Counted from the first letter of the stretch, positions 17,869-28,656 are shown. The stretch is DNA of 64,000 bases from Pseudomonas silvicola (GCF_026651855.1 NZ_CP093280.1:4132001-4196000), one strand, 5' to 3'. Numbers and translations are program-made. Notes: generated from the sequence alone by a model not told the origin.

Positions 17869-19263
17869 ATGAGTGGTTTCGTACATACCGCGGGCGGCCA
17901 GGTGTGGCGCTTCGACAGCCTCAAGGAACTGATGGCCAAGGCCAGCCCGGCGCGTTCCGGTGACTACCTGGCCGAGGTGGCCGCCAGCAGCGACGCAGAG
18001 CGCGCAGCGGCGCAGATGGCCCTGGCGGATGTGCCGCTCAAGCGCTTTCTCAATGAAGCGTTGATCCCCTACGAGGCGGACGAGGTGACCCGGCTGATCC
18101 TCGACAGCCACGACGTGGCGGCCTTCGCGCTGGTCAGCCACCTGACCGTGGGTGGCTTTCGCGACTGGCTGCTGGGCGACGAGGCCGACGAGGGCAGCCT
18201 GCGCGCCCTGGCGCCGGGCCTGACCCCGGAAATGGCCGCGGCGGTGTCCAAGATCATGCGCGTGCAGGACCTGGTGCTGGTCGCGCAGAAGATCCGCGTG
18301 GTCACCCGCTTTCGCAACACCGTGGGCCTGCGCGGGCGGCTGTCGACCCGGCTGCAGCCCAACCATCCCACCGATGACCCGGCCGGCATCGCCGCCAGCG
18401 TGCTCGACGGCCTGCTGTACGGCAATGGCGACGCCATGCTGGGCATCAACCCGGCCACCGACAGCCTCAGCGCCATCACCGAGCTGCTGAAGATGCTTGA
18501 CGGTGTGATCCAGCGCTACGAGATTCCCACCCAGTCCTGCGTGCTCACCCACGTCACCTCGTCCATCGCCGCCATCGAGCGCGGTGTGCCCCTGGACCTG
18601 GTGTTCCAGTCCATCGCCGGTACCGAGGCGGCCAATGCCAGCTTCGGTATCAGCCTTGAGCTGCTGCGTGAAGGCTACGAGGCAGGCCTGAGCCTCAAGC
18701 GCGGCACCGTGGGCCAGAACCTCATGTATTTCGAGACCGGCCAGGGCAGCGCGCTGTCCGCCAATGCCCACCACGGTGTCGACCAGCAGACCTGCGAAGC
18801 CCGTGCCTACGCCGTGGCCCGGCATTTCAAGCCGTTCCTGGTCAATACCGTGGTCGGTTTCATTGGCCCCGAGTACCTGTACAACGGCAAGCAGATCATC
18901 CGCGCCGGGTTGGAAGACCACTTCTGTGGCAAGCTGCTGGGTGTGCCCATGGGCTGTGATATCTGCTACACCAACCATGCCGAGGCCGACCAGGATGACA
19001 TGGACATGCTGTTGACCCTGCTGGGGGTGGCCGGTATCAACTTCATCATGGGCATTCCCGGTTCCGACGACATCATGCTCAACTACCAGACAACCTCGTT
19101 TCATGATGCCCTGTACGCCCGCAAGACCCTGGGCCTGCGGCCCGCACCGGAATTCGAGGACTGGCTGGCGCGCATGCAGATCATGACCCAGGGCGACGGC
19201 ACCCTGCAGCTGGGCAAGGGCTTGCCACCGGCGTTCCGCCAGGCACTGGCGCAGTTGAAGTGA
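17869..19263 (+). CDS. eutB: Ethanolamine ammonia-lyase, large subunit
   Basis: 464 residues, the normal EutB length. It is the catalytic TIM-barrel subunit of the adenosylcobalamin enzyme converting ethanolamine to acetaldehyde and ammonia. Family segments seen include [59 protein letters not shown] and [26 protein letters not shown] precedes the ATG. No microcompartment genes are near, consistent with the simple permease-eutB-eutC pathway of pseudomonads. Confidence 0.97.
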   Translation: MSGFVHTAGGQVWRFDSLKELMAKASPARSGDYLAEVAASSDAERAAAQMALADVPLKRFLNEALIPYEADEVTRLILDSHDVAAFALVSHLTVGGFRDWLLGDEADEGSLRALAPGLTPEMAAAVSKIMRVQDLVLVAQKIRVVTRFRNTVGLRGRLSTRLQPNHPTDDPAGIAASVLDGLLYGNGDAMLGINPATDSLSAITELLKMLDGVIQRYEIPTQSCVLTHVTSSIAAIERGVPLDLVFQSIAGTEAANASFGISLELLREGYEAGLSLKRGTVGQNLMYFETGQGSALSANAHHGVDQQTCEARAYAVARHFKPFLVNTVVGFIGPEYLYNGKQIIRAGLEDHFCGKLLGVPMGCDICYTNHAEADQDDMDMLLTLLGVAGINFIMGIPGSDDIMLNYQTTSFHDALYARKTLGLRPAPEFEDWLARMQIMTQGDGTLQLGKGLPPAFRQALAQLK

Positions 19264-19273
19264 GGGCCACGCG

Positions 19274-20074
19274 ATGACTGACGAACACAAGCAACCGGCC
19301 CAGGCCGACCCCTGGCAGCCACTGCGCAGCCTGACCTCGGCGCGCATTGCCCTGGGGCGCGCGGGCACCAGTTTGCCGACCGCCGCGCAGCTGGATTTCC
19401 AGTACGCCCATGCACAAGCGCGGGATGCGGTGCACACACCGTTCGACCGTGACACGCTGGCCGCCCAGCTCAATGGCCAGACCCTGCTGCTGCACAGCGG
19501 CGCCAGCGACCGTCACCAGTACCTGCAGCGCCCGGACCTGGGCCGGCGGCTGGATGAGGCCTCGGCGCGGCGACTGGATGAACATCGCCAGTTGAATCCC
19601 GATGGCTACGACCTGGCCGTGGTCATCGCCGATGGCCTGTCGTCACTGGCCGTGCACCGCCACAGCCTGCCGATGGTGCAGCGTATCGATGAACTGGCCG
19701 CCGCCGAGGGCTGGCGCCAGGCGCCCGTGAGCCTGGTGGAGCAAGGCCGGGTGGCGGTGGCCGATGAGATCGGCGAACGCCTGGGCGCGCGCATGGTGGT
19801 GATTCTGATTGGTGAGCGGCCGGGGCTCAGCTCACCGGATAGCCTGGGGCTGTATTTCACCTTTGCGCCCAAGGCAGGGCTCAACGACGCCGCGCGCAAC
19901 TGCATTTCCAACGTACGCCTCGAGGGCATGAGCTACGCCATGGCCGCGCACAAGCTGCTGTACCTGATGCGCGAAGCGTGGCGGCGGCAGTTGTCGGGGG
20001 TCAACCTCAAGGATGAGGCACAGGTGCCGGTGCTGGAGGGCAATGCGGGGCCGGGGAATTTTCTGTTGGGCTGA
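19274..20074 (+). CDS. eutC: Ethanolamine ammonia-lyase, small subunit
   Basis: 266 residues. Partner of EutB that completes the cobalamin site. Seen: [17 protein letters not shown] near the N-terminus, [31 protein letters not shown] and a C-terminal [18 protein letters not shown] precedes the ATG and eutB ends 10 bp before it. Acetaldehyde made here could pass to the alcohol/aldehyde regulon that ercA serves, but that link is inference. Confidence 0.95.
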   Translation: MTDEHKQPAQADPWQPLRSLTSARIALGRAGTSLPTAAQLDFQYAHAQARDAVHTPFDRDTLAAQLNGQTLLLHSGASDRHQYLQRPDLGRRLDEASARRLDEHRQLNPDGYDLAVVIADGLSSLAVHRHSLPMVQRIDELAAAEGWRQAPVSLVEQGRVAVADEIGERLGARMVVILIGERPGLSSPDSLGLYFTFAPKAGLNDAARNCISNVRLEGMSYAMAAHKLLYLMREAWRRQLSGVNLKDEAQVPVLEGNAGPGNFLLG

Positions 20075-20086
20075 ATGATAGGGTGC

Positions 20087-20110
20087 CGCTTCCCGAGCTT
20101 CGCCCGGTCG
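20087..20110. repeat. REP-like element
   Basis: CTTCCCGAGCTTCGCCCGG, the same core as at 7.5 and 11.0 kb, between convergent eutC and the YbhB gene. Confidence 0.6.
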
Positions 20111-20132
20111 GGGCAAAGCTCGGCACGCAGTG

Positions 20133-20651
20133 TTAGCGCCCGTACCGCCGCACCACGCTGGTGTTGCCCAGGATATGCCCCTTGATCTGCCCCAGCAGCG
20201 CCTCGCGGGTGAGTCCGGCCGGCAGGTCGCCGGGCGCCAGGTCCAGGGCGTACAGCTGAATCACGTAATGGTGCGGGTTGTCGCCAACGGGCGGGCAAGG
20301 CCCGCTGTAGGTGGTCAGGCCCTTGCTGTTGGTGCCGCCCAGGCCGCCGGCGCCGCCCTCCAGGCCATCACCGGTAATGCCGTAATGCACCCAGTGGTCC
20401 ACCCCGAGGCCTTTCTGGCCATCGGGGTCGTGCAGCACCACGGCAAAGCTTCGGGTGCCGGCCGGCGCGTTGCTCCAGCTCAGGGCCGGCGCCACGTTGT
20501 CGCCGCCGCAGTCGCCGGTGTTGGCCGCGTTGGCCCGGCTCAGCAGGGCGTTATCGGCGCCGTCCGGGGTGGTCAGGGTGAAGGCAGGCTGCGCCTGGGC
20601 CAGCAAGGGCAAGCTCAGGCACAGGGCCAGTGTCACGACGCGAGGCAACAT
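20133..20651 (-). CDS. YbhB/YbcL family (Raf kinase inhibitor-like) exported protein
   Basis: About 172 residues. Signal peptide MLPRVVTLALCLSLPLLAQA, then the PEBP fold: NVAPALSWSNAPAGTRSFAVVLHDPD and the DHWVHYGIT segment line the ligand pocket. Physiological role in bacteria is unknown. Start at ATG 20651 has GGAG upstream; the longer in-frame reading lacks a signal peptide at its start and is rejected. Confidence 0.88.
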   Translation of the reverse strand: MLPRVVTLALCLSLPLLAQAQPAFTLTTPDGADNALLSRANAANTGDCGGDNVAPALSWSNAPAGTRSFAVVLHDPDGQKGLGVDHWVHYGITGDGLEGGAGGLGGTNSKGLTTYSGPCPPVGDNPHHYVIQLYALDLAPGDLPAGLTREALLGQIKGHILGNTSVVRRYGR

Positions 20652-20692
20652 GGAACGTCTCCTTTTTATCCCGTTGCCTGCCAGTCTAGAAG

Positions 20693-21175
20693 TCAGTCGG
20701 CCTGGGCGAAAGTTTTCAGCGAATCGCCCGCCAGGCGATAGCGAATCCACTCCGGCTGCGCGGCGGCACCGATAGACTCGTAGAACTGGATGGCAGGCTC
20801 GTTCCAGTCCAGCACGCTCCACTCCAGGCGGCCGCAACCGCTCTCATGGGCGATCTGGGCCAGATGCTTGAGCAATGCCTTGCCGGCGCCCACACCGCGG
20901 TGCTTCGACGACACGTACAGGTCTTCCAGGTAGATGCCCTTGCGCCCCAGCCAGGTGGAGTAACTGAGGAAATACAAGGCAAAGCCCACCGCCTCGCCGT
21001 CTACCTCGGCGACCAGCGCCCGGGCGTAGCCTTCCGGGTCCTGCAGGCTGTGGCGGATGTCCTCGACGCTGGCGATGACCTCGTGCTCGGCCTTTTCGTA
21101 AATGGCCAGTTCGGTGATGAAGCCCAGGATCAACTCGGCATCGGCGGGGGTGGCGGGGCGGATGTTCAGTGGCAC
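20693..21175 (-). CDS. GNAT-family N-acetyltransferase
   Basis: 160 residues. The acetyl-CoA loop is YLEDLYVSSKHRGVGAGKAL, followed by GRLEWSVLDWNEPAIQFYESIGA, a pattern close to diamine (spermidine-type) acetyltransferases. Acceptor substrate not certain. Start is GTG 21175 with AGAGG eight bases before it. Confidence 0.88.
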   Translation of the reverse strand: MPLNIRPATPADAELILGFITELAIYEKAEHEVIASVEDIRHSLQDPEGYARALVAEVDGEAVGFALYFLSYSTWLGRKGIYLEDLYVSSKHRGVGAGKALLKHLAQIAHESGCGRLEWSVLDWNEPAIQFYESIGAAAQPEWIRYRLAGDSLKTFAQAD

Positions 21176-21233
21176 GGCGGTTCCTCTCTGCGGCGATGAA
21201 GGGGTAGCCGCCTATTGTGCCTCAACCGCCCCG

Positions 21234-21953
21234 TCAGTGGTGGCAGCATCCGCCCTGGGGTTTGCCTTCGTATTCGTCGTGCAGCCGTACCCAGTCCATG
21301 ATCTTGACTTCGTTGCGGCCCTTGGGTGTCAGGTCCAGCAGGTTGTAGGCGCCGACCAGCATGTCCAGGCCACGGGCGTACGTGGAGTAGGTGTGGAAGA
21401 CCTGGCCCTGGTCGTCCTTGTAGAACACGCTCAGCCCGGGCATCTCGCCAGCGGCCTCCATGGGCTCGTAGTTGTAGGTCATCTGCCCGTCGGCCTTCTG
21501 CTGGTCGCTGGCTGCGACCTGGAAATCCACGTCGAAGTCGCTGCCCAATGACGACACCCAGTCGAAGTGCCAGCCCATGCGGGCGCGGTAGGCGTGCAGT
21601 TGGGCCAGTGGGGCATGGGAAACCGCCACCACCGCCACGTCGTGGTGGGCCAGGTGCTGGTTGGGGCCATCCAGGTGGTCACTGAGCAGCGAGCAACCGG
21701 TGCAGCCTGCGTCCCATTCAGGGGCGTACATGAAGTGGTAGACGATCAGTTGGCTGTGGTCGCCGAACAGCTCGGCCAGGCTCATCGAGCCGTTGGGCCC
21801 CTGAAAGTGGTAGGGCTTGTCGACACGCACCCACGGCAGCTCACGCCGCTCCTGGGCCAGGCGGTCACGTTCACGGGTCAAGGCTTTTTCGTGTTCGAGG
21901 TGGTGGAGGCGGGCGGCGAGCCATTGTTCGCGGGAAACGACAGGGTGGTTCAT
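21234..21953 (-). CDS. DUF899 thioredoxin-like protein
   Basis: About 239 residues from ATG 21953. The region [20 protein letters not shown], with a nearby second Cys in [10 protein letters not shown], gives a C-x-x-C pair in a thioredoxin-like setting, and the C-terminus ends in a Cys-Cys-His-His cluster. Function unproved; family members are predicted redox or peroxide-linked proteins. Upstream reading to 22070 is less likely because it is rich in Gly/Arg without conservation signs. Confidence 0.85.
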   Translation of the reverse strand: MNHPVVSREQWLAARLHHLEHEKALTRERDRLAQERRELPWVRVDKPYHFQGPNGSMSLAELFGDHSQLIVYHFMYAPEWDAGCTGCSLLSDHLDGPNQHLAHHDVAVVAVSHAPLAQLHAYRARMGWHFDWVSSLGSDFDVDFQVAASDQQKADGQMTYNYEPMEAAGEMPGLSVFYKDDQGQVFHTYSTYARGLDMLVGAYNLLDLTPKGRNEVKIMDWVRLHDEYEGKPQGGCCHH

Positions 21954-22256
21954 GACGGGTACTCCAATGGAAACCGACCCTTCCGTTATACCAGCCAACG
22001 GCGGTGCTCCCCGCCTGGCCCGACCTGTGGACGCTTTGGGCATGGGCCCGGCAAGTCTTTGATTTGTCATATTGCTGTCACAATTATCCGTCAGCGTCTA
22101 ATGGCAGATTGCCCACCGACGAACAGCATTCAAGAAGGCGCCAACAGCGCCGACAGGTGGCATGAAGCATCGTTTTTACGCATGAAGAAAGGGATGTCTT
22201 CGACGCCGGCCAGTGACCCTGGCGCGGTGATATATCCCTGTCGCGAGTGCCCATCG
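21954..22256. promoter_or_regulatory. Divergent intergenic region with weak sigma-28-like match
   Basis: 303 bp between the DUF899 gene and a chemoreceptor. CTAA at 22098 and CCGACGAA at 22116-22123 loosely resemble a flagellar sigma-28 promoter (TAAA-N15-GCCGATAA). Two more in-frame ATGs, at 22182 and 22194, could extend the receptor. Nothing else seen. Confidence 0.3.
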
Positions 22257-23879
22257 ATGTTCGTACGAAAATCCCTGAAAGCCCAGATGCTGACCCTGAT
22301 TGGCGGCAGCCTGCTGGCCATGCTGCTGATCGCCTTGTCCTGCTTTCACCTGTTGGCCAACGGGGTAAGGGATTACCACCAATTGATCGAGGGTCCGTTG
22401 CGTACTTCGCAACTGATCGATGAAGCCAACCTGCAGTTCAAGATCCAGGTGCAGGAATGGAAGAACGTACTGCTGCGCGGCAAGCAGCCGGCGGACCTGG
22501 CTCAATACTGGGGCCAATTCCAGGACCGTCAGCGCGATGTACAGGACATCCTCGGGCGGCTCGCGTCGCAGCCGGGTATCGACGCGGGGCTGAAAAGCGA
22601 TATCACGCGCCTGCGTGATGAACACCGTGCGCTGGGTGATGCCTACCAGCGTGGCCGTGATGCCTTTGCCGCCGCTGGGGGCGATGCCGCGGCCGGTGAT
22701 ACCGCCGTGAAAGGCGTTGACCGCGCCGTCAGCGAGCAGATGAGCAAGCTGGTCAGCCAGATCCGCAAGGACGGTGAGCAGCAGGCGTCGGCCATTCGCG
22801 AGTCGGCCGACACCACGGTGTGGGTCGGCCTGGTGGTGTTGCTGGTGTCGGGGCTGGTGATCGCGTTGTTCAGCGTGATGCTGGTCAGCCGTTTCCTGGT
22901 GGTGCCGATCCAGCGACTGATCGAGTACGTCGCCGACCTCAGCCGTGGCCGTTTCAACCAGCGCGTGGACAGCCGTCGTCAGGACGAATTGGGGCGCCTG
23001 GCGGTAGCCGCCAACACCCTGCGTGACTTCCTCGCCGAGACCTTCACGGGCCTCAAGCGCAACGCCGGTGACCTGGACGGCGCCAGCGCCGACCTGCACG
23101 GTATCGCCGGGCAGATGTCCCAGGGCACCCACGACCAGTTCAACCGCACCGACCAGGTGGCCACGGCCATGAACGAGATGTCCGCCACCGCCCAGGAAGT
23201 GGCGCGCCACGCCGGGGATGCGGCCCAGGCCGCTGACCAGGCTGACGCTTCGGCTCACAAGGGTGAGCAGGTGATGCGCGCCACCATCGACACCATCACC
23301 CACATGCGTACGGAAATTTCCACCACCGCCCAGGTGATCGGCCACCTGGAAAACGACAGCGCACGCATCGGCAAGGTGCTGGAAGTGATTCGCGGCATCG
23401 CCGAGCAGACCAACCTGCTGGCCTTGAACGCTGCCATCGAAGCAGCCCGTGCCGGCGAGGCAGGGCGCGGCTTCGCCGTGGTCGCCGACGAAGTCCGCAG
23501 CCTGGCACAGCGCACGGCAGCATCGATCATCGAGATCAACCAGATCATCAATGCTGTGCAGGCCGGTGCCAGCGACGCGGTGAAGGCGATTCAGAGTGGC
23601 CAGTCACGCAGCGAAGAAGGCGTGGCCCAGGTCACCCAGGCGGGCGACATGCTGCGCCAGATCACCTCGGCGGTGGAGGCGATTCGGGACATGAACCGGC
23701 AGATCGCCACGGCGGCCGAGGAGCAGACCTCGGTAGCCGAGGACATCTCGCGCAACCTGACGGACATCACCCAGATCGCCAGCACCAACCAGGACAATGT
23801 GCACCGCACCGAGGTGGCCAGCCGCCGGTTGCACGACCTGTCGCGTCAGCTCAACGAGGTGACGGCCAGGTTGGGGTAA
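22257..23879 (+). CDS. Methyl-accepting chemotaxis protein
   Basis: About 540 residues, the usual transmembrane receptor length. TM1 near residues 12-33 ([20 protein letters not shown]), a periplasmic four-helix ligand domain, TM2 near 190-210 ([20 protein letters not shown]), a HAMP domain, and a signalling domain with [22 protein letters not shown]. The ligand is not readable. Ends 7 bp from a convergent HAD gene. Confidence 0.93.
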   Translation: MFVRKSLKAQMLTLIGGSLLAMLLIALSCFHLLANGVRDYHQLIEGPLRTSQLIDEANLQFKIQVQEWKNVLLRGKQPADLAQYWGQFQDRQRDVQDILGRLASQPGIDAGLKSDITRLRDEHRALGDAYQRGRDAFAAAGGDAAAGDTAVKGVDRAVSEQMSKLVSQIRKDGEQQASAIRESADTTVWVGLVVLLVSGLVIALFSVMLVSRFLVVPIQRLIEYVADLSRGRFNQRVDSRRQDELGRLAVAANTLRDFLAETFTGLKRNAGDLDGASADLHGIAGQMSQGTHDQFNRTDQVATAMNEMSATAQEVARHAGDAAQAADQADASAHKGEQVMRATIDTITHMRTEISTTAQVIGHLENDSARIGKVLEVIRGIAEQTNLLALNAAIEAARAGEAGRGFAVVADEVRSLAQRTAASIIEINQIINAVQAGASDAVKAIQSGQSRSEEGVAQVTQAGDMLRQITSAVEAIRDMNRQIATAAEEQTSVAEDISRNLTDITQIASTNQDNVHRTEVASRRLHDLSRQLNEVTARLG

Positions 23880-23886
23880 CGCAGCT

Positions 23887-24549
23887 TCAACGTGCAGCTT
23901 GCTGCTCCCGAAGGGCCTCCCACAGGCGTTCATCGTCGAAGTCGTCGATGACCAGGTGAGCGCCGGCCGCCAGCAGTGCTTCGCGGCTCTGGCTGGTGGT
24001 CAGGCCCACGGTGAAGACGCCAGCCTTGACCGCGGCGGTCAGGCCCGGCACCGAGTCTTCGAAGGCCATGGCCTGGGACGCCTGGGCGCCCAGGCGTTCC
24101 AGGCCTGTGAGGTAGGGCAGGGGATCGGGTTTGGCCCGTGGCAGTTCTTCGGCGACTACCACGCTCTGGAAGCGCGGGGCGATGCCCAGGGCGCCAAGCA
24201 TGTGGTCGGCATTGGCGCGTGGGGCGTTGGTGACCACCACCATGCCAATGCCCTGTGCGTCGGCGAAGTCCAGCAGGCGGGGCAGGCCGCGCAAGGGCGC
24301 CAGTTGCGGGGACAGGTGGCGGAACCGCGCTTCCTTGCGGTCGGCGAACACCTTGTGTTCTTCCACCGAGCGGTCGGGGAACAGGTTGCGGCACATGTCG
24401 GGGTTGGCCCGGCCGCTGCAATGCAGCACGAAGTCATGCTCGGTGAAATCCCGGCCCTCTTCGGCCAGCAGTTGCTGGATGGCCAGCAGGTGCAGTTTGT
24501 CGGTGTCGGTAAGGGTGCCGTCGAGGTCGAAGAGCAGGGCGGTAAGCAT
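23887..24549 (-). CDS. HAD-superfamily phosphatase (beta-phosphoglucomutase-like)
   Basis: About 220 residues. LLFDLDGTLTDTD carries the nucleophile Asp, VVTNAPR motif II, KPDPLPYL motif III Lys, and FEDSVPGL motif IV acids, with an alpha-helical cap between. Such subfamily IA enzymes act on small sugar or glycolate phosphates. Start 24549 has GGA eight bases before it; ATG 24561 is an alternative. Confidence 0.88.
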   Translation of the reverse strand: MLTALLFDLDGTLTDTDKLHLLAIQQLLAEEGRDFTEHDFVLHCSGRANPDMCRNLFPDRSVEEHKVFADRKEARFRHLSPQLAPLRGLPRLLDFADAQGIGMVVVTNAPRANADHMLGALGIAPRFQSVVVAEELPRAKPDPLPYLTGLERLGAQASQAMAFEDSVPGLTAAVKAGVFTVGLTTSQSREALLAAGAHLVIDDFDDERLWEALREQQAAR

Positions 24550-24738
24550 GGCGATATCCATTCAAGGGGGTCGAGATGCACAGGCTGAAAGCATTGAGCG
24601 GGCCATCCTAGCAGGTGTTGACCGAGGCGTCAGGCATTGCGCCAGCCCCTCGATTGCTGTCGATCAATTTAGGGCTGATGTTGTTTGGCTATTATTCAGG
24701 ACCGGCTTTTTCAACGGCCGGACCACCAGGAGTTGCCC

Positions 24739-26061
24739 ATGCTACGAGACGTTTATGCGCTGACGCCTGCGACTGCGCGGTTGGACCCCATCAGCCGGTT
24801 GCCGGACCGTGTGCAATTCGCCGCCGACCTGGAGAAACTCGCCTGCCAGCATCCCGGGCAACCGCGCACCCTGGTGCTGGTCGATGCATTGGACATGGCG
24901 TGGGCCCATGGCATGACCCTGGCCATGGGCCTGGCGCCGTTCGAGGACATCATCCGTTGCATCACCTCGCGCCTGCATGAGCAGCTCGACGGCGTGGCGC
25001 AGGTGTACCACATTGGGGTCAAGCGCTTCGGTTTCGTGCTGGCCGCCACCGGTGACGACTTCCCGGCCTTCATCGAGGGGTTGGTAGACAGCCTGCGCAA
25101 GCCGATTCTGTTGGATAGCCTGCCGATCCGCCCCACGGTGCGCGCCGGCAGCGTCGATTTCGCGTTGAACACCGAGGCCGTGGGCGATGTGCTGCGCAAG
25201 GCCATGTACGCGGGCGAGCTGGCGTTGCGGGCCGGCCTGCGCTGGGCGCCGTTCGACCCGGTGCGTGACGCCGCCTACCGCCGCGCGTTCTACCTGGTGG
25301 CCGACATCGCCGAGGCCCTGGCCGACGGGCAGTTGAGCCTGCGTTTCCAGCCGCGATTCGCCATCGCCGATGGCGCCCAGGTCAGCGCCGAGGTACTGCT
25401 ACGCTGGCAGCACCCGCGGCTGGGCGCGGTGTCACCGGCTGAGTTCATCCCGGTGCTGGAGCGCAACGGCATGATTCATGAAGTGACCCGTTGGGTCATC
25501 GACAGCGCCCTGGTCCGCCTGGCGCAATGGCAAGGCCAGACCTTCGGCCAACTGTCCATCAACCTCTCCCCCATGGACTTCGACGGCCACGACGTGAGCG
25601 GTACACTGCGGCGTCTGTGCCATGCCCATGGCATCAACCCCCAGCGCCTGGAAGTCGAGATCACCGAAGGCGAGTGGCTGCGGTCCAATCCCCGTGTGCT
25701 GGGGGAATTGGCGCAAATCCGCGCCTTGGGCATCGACGTAGCCATCGACGACTTCGGCTCTGGCTACAGCAATTTTTCCTACTTGCACGAGATTCCTGCC
25801 AACGTGGTCAAGCTCGACCAGTCCATGGTCACCGGCATCGAAGGCAACCCGCGTTACCAGAAGATTGCCCGCTCGATCCTCAGCCTCGCCCGCGAGCTGG
25901 GCTACCGCACCGTAGCCGAGGGCGTGGAAACCTTCCGTTGCTTGCAGATGATCCGTGAGTTTGGCTGCGACGAGGCGCAAGGCTACTTCTTTGCGAAGCC
26001 GATGGATGAAGGGCAGTTTCTGGCCTGGAGCGAAAGCGGGGTGTTTCCGTTGGCGCGATAG
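24739..26061 (+). CDS. EAL-domain protein with altered EVL motif
   Basis: About 440 residues. An N-terminal degenerate GGDEF-like domain (about 15-180) lacks a GG(D/E)EF site. The C-terminal EAL domain (about 195-435) has EVLLR where the family has EALLR, followed by NLS, EITEGEW, DDFGSGYSN, KLDQSM, AEGVE and GYFFAKP. Most metal and catalytic acids (first Glu, DDFG, Lys, EGVE) remain, so cyclic-di-GMP hydrolysis is plausible. No membrane helix. AGGAG lies before ATG 24739. The repeat array begins 16 bp after the stop. Confidence 0.88.
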   Translation: MLRDVYALTPATARLDPISRLPDRVQFAADLEKLACQHPGQPRTLVLVDALDMAWAHGMTLAMGLAPFEDIIRCITSRLHEQLDGVAQVYHIGVKRFGFVLAATGDDFPAFIEGLVDSLRKPILLDSLPIRPTVRAGSVDFALNTEAVGDVLRKAMYAGELALRAGLRWAPFDPVRDAAYRRAFYLVADIAEALADGQLSLRFQPRFAIADGAQVSAEVLLRWQHPRLGAVSPAEFIPVLERNGMIHEVTRWVIDSALVRLAQWQGQTFGQLSINLSPMDFDGHDVSGTLRRLCHAHGINPQRLEVEITEGEWLRSNPRVLGELAQIRALGIDVAIDDFGSGYSNFSYLHEIPANVVKLDQSMVTGIEGNPRYQKIARSILSLARELGYRTVAEGVETFRCLQMIREFGCDEAQGYFFAKPMDEGQFLAWSESGVFPLAR

Positions 26062-26076
26062 GCAAGGTCGCACGGG

Positions 26077-27542
26077 CGCCAGAAGCCTTGAGGCATGCAC
26101 CTGGCGGCCCTGCCCAATCTCCAGCCGAACCACCAAGGCGGACCAGGCAATCTCACAGACATAACTGGCCCGAAACAGATGTAGGAGCGAGGGGGGCGCC
26201 TAGCCCTTGCTCGCGAAGCGCCGCGCGGGCGGCGCACGGTCTCGAGGGCGCCGGAAAAACCAAGGCATGCACCTGGAGGCCCTGACCCAATCCCCAGCCA
26301 AACCAACAAGGCGGACCAGGCAATGGCACAGACATAACTGGCCCGAAACAGATGTGGGACTGGCCTTGGCCGGGAAGCGCCGCGCGGGCGGCGCACGATC
26401 TCAAGGGCGCTGGAGAAACCCAAGCCATGCCCCTAGAGGCCCTGACCCAATCTCCAGGCGGACAATCAAGGCGGACCAGGCAATCCCACAGACATAACTG
26501 GCCCGAAACAAACGTGGGAGCAGAGCTTGCTCGCGAAGCGCCGCGCGGGCGGCGCACGGTCTCAAGGGCGCCAGGAAAACCAAGCCATGCACATGGAGGT
26601 CCTGACCCAATCTCCAGGCGGATAATCAAGGCGGACCAGGCAATCCCACAGGCATAACTGGCCCGAAACAGATGTGGGACCGGGCTTGCCCGGGAAGCGC
26701 CGCGCGGGCGGCGCGCGGTCTCAAGGGCGCTGGAGAAACCCAAGCCATGCACCTAGAGGCCCTGACCCAATCTCCAGGCGGACAATCAAGGCGGACCAGG
26801 CAATCCCACAGACATAACTGGCCCGAAACAAACGTGGGAGCAGAGCTTGCTCGCGAAGCGCCGCGCGGGCGGCGCACGGTCTCAAGGGCGCCGGAAAAAC
26901 CAAGGCATGCACCTGGAGGCCCTGACCCAATCCCCAGCCAAACCAACAAGGCGGTCCAGGCAATGGCACAGGCATAACTGGCCCGAAACAGATGTGGGAC
27001 CGGCCTTGGCCGGGAAGCGCCGCGCGGGCGGCGCACGATCTCAAGGGCGCTGGAGAAACCCAAGCCATGCACCTAGAGGCCCTGACCCAATCTCCAGGCG
27101 GACAATCAAGGCGGACCAGGCAATCCCACAGACATAACTGGCCCGAAACAAACGTGGGAGCAGAGCTTGCTCGCGAAGCGCCGCGCGGGCGGCGCACGGT
27201 CTCAAGGGCGCCGGAAAAACCAAGGCATGCACCTGGAGGCCCTGACCCAATCCCCAGCCAAACCAACAAGGCGGTCCAGGCAATGGCACAGACATAACTG
27301 GCCCGAAACAGATGTAGGAGCGAGGGGCGCCGAGCCCTTGCTCGCGAAGCGCCGCGCGGGCGGCGCGCGGTCTCGAGGGCGCCGGAAAAACCAAGCCATG
27401 CACCTGGCGGCCCTAACCCGATCCCAAGGCGAACAACCAAGGCGGTCCAGGCAACGGCACAGACATAACTGGCCCGAAACAGATGTGGGACCGGGCTTGC
27501 CCGGGAAGCGCCGCGCGGGCGGCGCGCGGTCTCAAGGGCGCT
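26077..27542. repeat. Tandem array of nine ~160-bp composite REP units
   Basis: The anchor ATAACTGGCCCGAAACA begins at 26161, 26334, 26494, 26654, 26814, 26974, 27134, 27294 and 27465: spacing 173, then six times 160, then 160 and 171 (the long ones carry an extra GC-rich insert). Units 2-7 alternate between two types, GTGGGACxGGCxTTGxCCGGGAAG and GTGGGAGCAGAGCTTGCTCG. Each unit also has the palindrome GCGCCGC-GCGG-GCGGCGC. Stop codons are scarce, so long frames run through on both strands, but they are not genes. Confidence 0.95.
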
Positions 27543-27623
27543 ACAACACCATCGACTAGCGCTTGGTGGCCATGATGAGATCTCCAGCGGGGCCCTAAAA
27601 GCCAGTCATGAAACCGCATCATG

Positions 27624-27972
27624 GCCTCTAGGTGCATGGCTTGGGTTTCTCCAGCGCTCTTGAGACCGTGCGCCGCCCGCGCGGCGCTTCGCGAGCAAGC
27701 TCTGCTCCAACGTTTGTTTCGGGCCAGTTATGTCTGGGGGATTGCCGGTCCGCCTTGTTTTTCCGGCATGGAACCGTATGAAGGCCGCCAAGTGCATGGC
27801 TGGAGATATCCGGCGCCCTTGAGACCGTGCGCCGCCCGCGCGGCGCTTCGCGAGCAAGGGCTCGGCGCCCCCCTCGCTCCTACATCTGTTTCGGGCCAGT
27901 TATGTCTGTGAGATTGCCTGGTCCGCCTTGTTTGTATGCCTTGGAATTGGGTCAGGGCCACCCGGTGCAGGT
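27624..27972. repeat. Two inverted copies of the array unit
   Basis: The same unit appears twice in the opposite orientation (GGGCCAGTTATGTCTG near 27720 and near 27892), separated from the direct array by about 80 bp of non-repeated sequence. The second copy carries the longer GC-rich insert of units 1 and 8. Together with the direct units this could fold into a very large inverted-repeat structure. The copies end about 20 bp before the stop of the next gene. Confidence 0.9.
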
Positions 27973-27990
27973 GAGCGTGTTTCGCGGCTG

Positions 27991-28656
27991 TCACCGCCGA
28001 AGATAAGCACCGAAATCTATCTCCCCTGCGCTCAATATCGCCTGCACCCGATTATGCACATTCAGCTTGCGCAGTATCGCCGAGACATGCGCCTTTACCG
28101 TGGTCTCGGCGATGTCCAGGTGCCAGGCGATCTGCTTGTTCGACTCGCCCTTGGCCATGCGCTCAAGTACCTGCAACTGCTTGCGGGTCAGGGCTTCCAG
28201 CAGTTCCACCGTCAGCCCCGGCACCGAGGTGCCAGGCTGGGCCGGGCGGCTGGCGGCGCTGCGGATGATGTCGGCGGGCAGGTAGACGTCGCCGTCCAGC
28301 ACCTGGGTGATGGCAGTGGTCATCTGCGTCCGCGGCGATGACTTGGTGATGAAGCCGGCGGCGCCGTAGGTGATGGCCTGCAGCACCACCTGCTTGTCCT
28401 GCTCGGCCGAAACGATCACCACGGGAATGGTCGGCGCGTGGTTGCGCAAGGTCAGCAACCCGGCCAGGCCGTGCATGCCAGGCATGTTCAGGTCCAGCAG
28501 GATCAGGTCCAGGTCATCGTGGGCGTCGGTCAGCGCCAGGGTGGTGTCCAGATCCGCGGTTTCCAGCACTTCGCAGCCGGCGAAGGCGTCAAGCAGCACC
28601 CGGGCCATGGCTTCGCGGAACAACGGGTGATCGTCGGCAATCAGAAATCGGTACAT
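27991..28656 (-). CDS. NarL/LuxR-type response regulator (ErdR/ErbR-like)
   Basis: About 221 residues. Receiver domain with DDHP acids near the N-terminus, [10 protein letters not shown] phospho-acceptor Asp near 55, SAEQ and Lys in TKSSPR; C-terminal LuxR helix-turn-helix ([20 protein letters not shown] then [16 protein letters not shown]). Its neighbours ercA and a hybrid kinase point to the family of regulators of alcohol and acetate oxidation genes in pseudomonads. Start ATG 28656. Confidence 0.88.
   Translation of the reverse strand: MYRFLIADDHPLFREAMARVLLDAFAGCEVLETADLDTTLALTDAHDDLDLILLDLNMPGMHGLAGLLTLRNHAPTIPVVIVSAEQDKQVVLQAITYGAAGFITKSSPRTQMTTAITQVLDGDVYLPADIIRSAASRPAQPGTSVPGLTVELLEALTRKQLQVLERMAKGESNKQIAWHLDIAETTVKAHVSAILRKLNVHNRVQAILSAGEIDFGAYLRR

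Noticed and set aside
16156-19473. 1105-residue frame opposite the eat and eutB genes
   Set aside because: Antisense shadow of strongly conserved genes; composition rich in His, Gln, Gly as expected from reverse reading of GC-rich codons.
25983-27440. Several long overlapping open frames on both strands inside the repeat array
   Set aside because: They arise from repeated GC-rich sequence with few stops. The 160-bp period is not a multiple of three, the frames have no ribosome sites, and they repeat REP-derived Arg/Ala/Pro text.
26077-27972. CRISPR array
   Set aside because: Units are about 160 bp with shared sequence throughout, no unique spacers and no cas genes.
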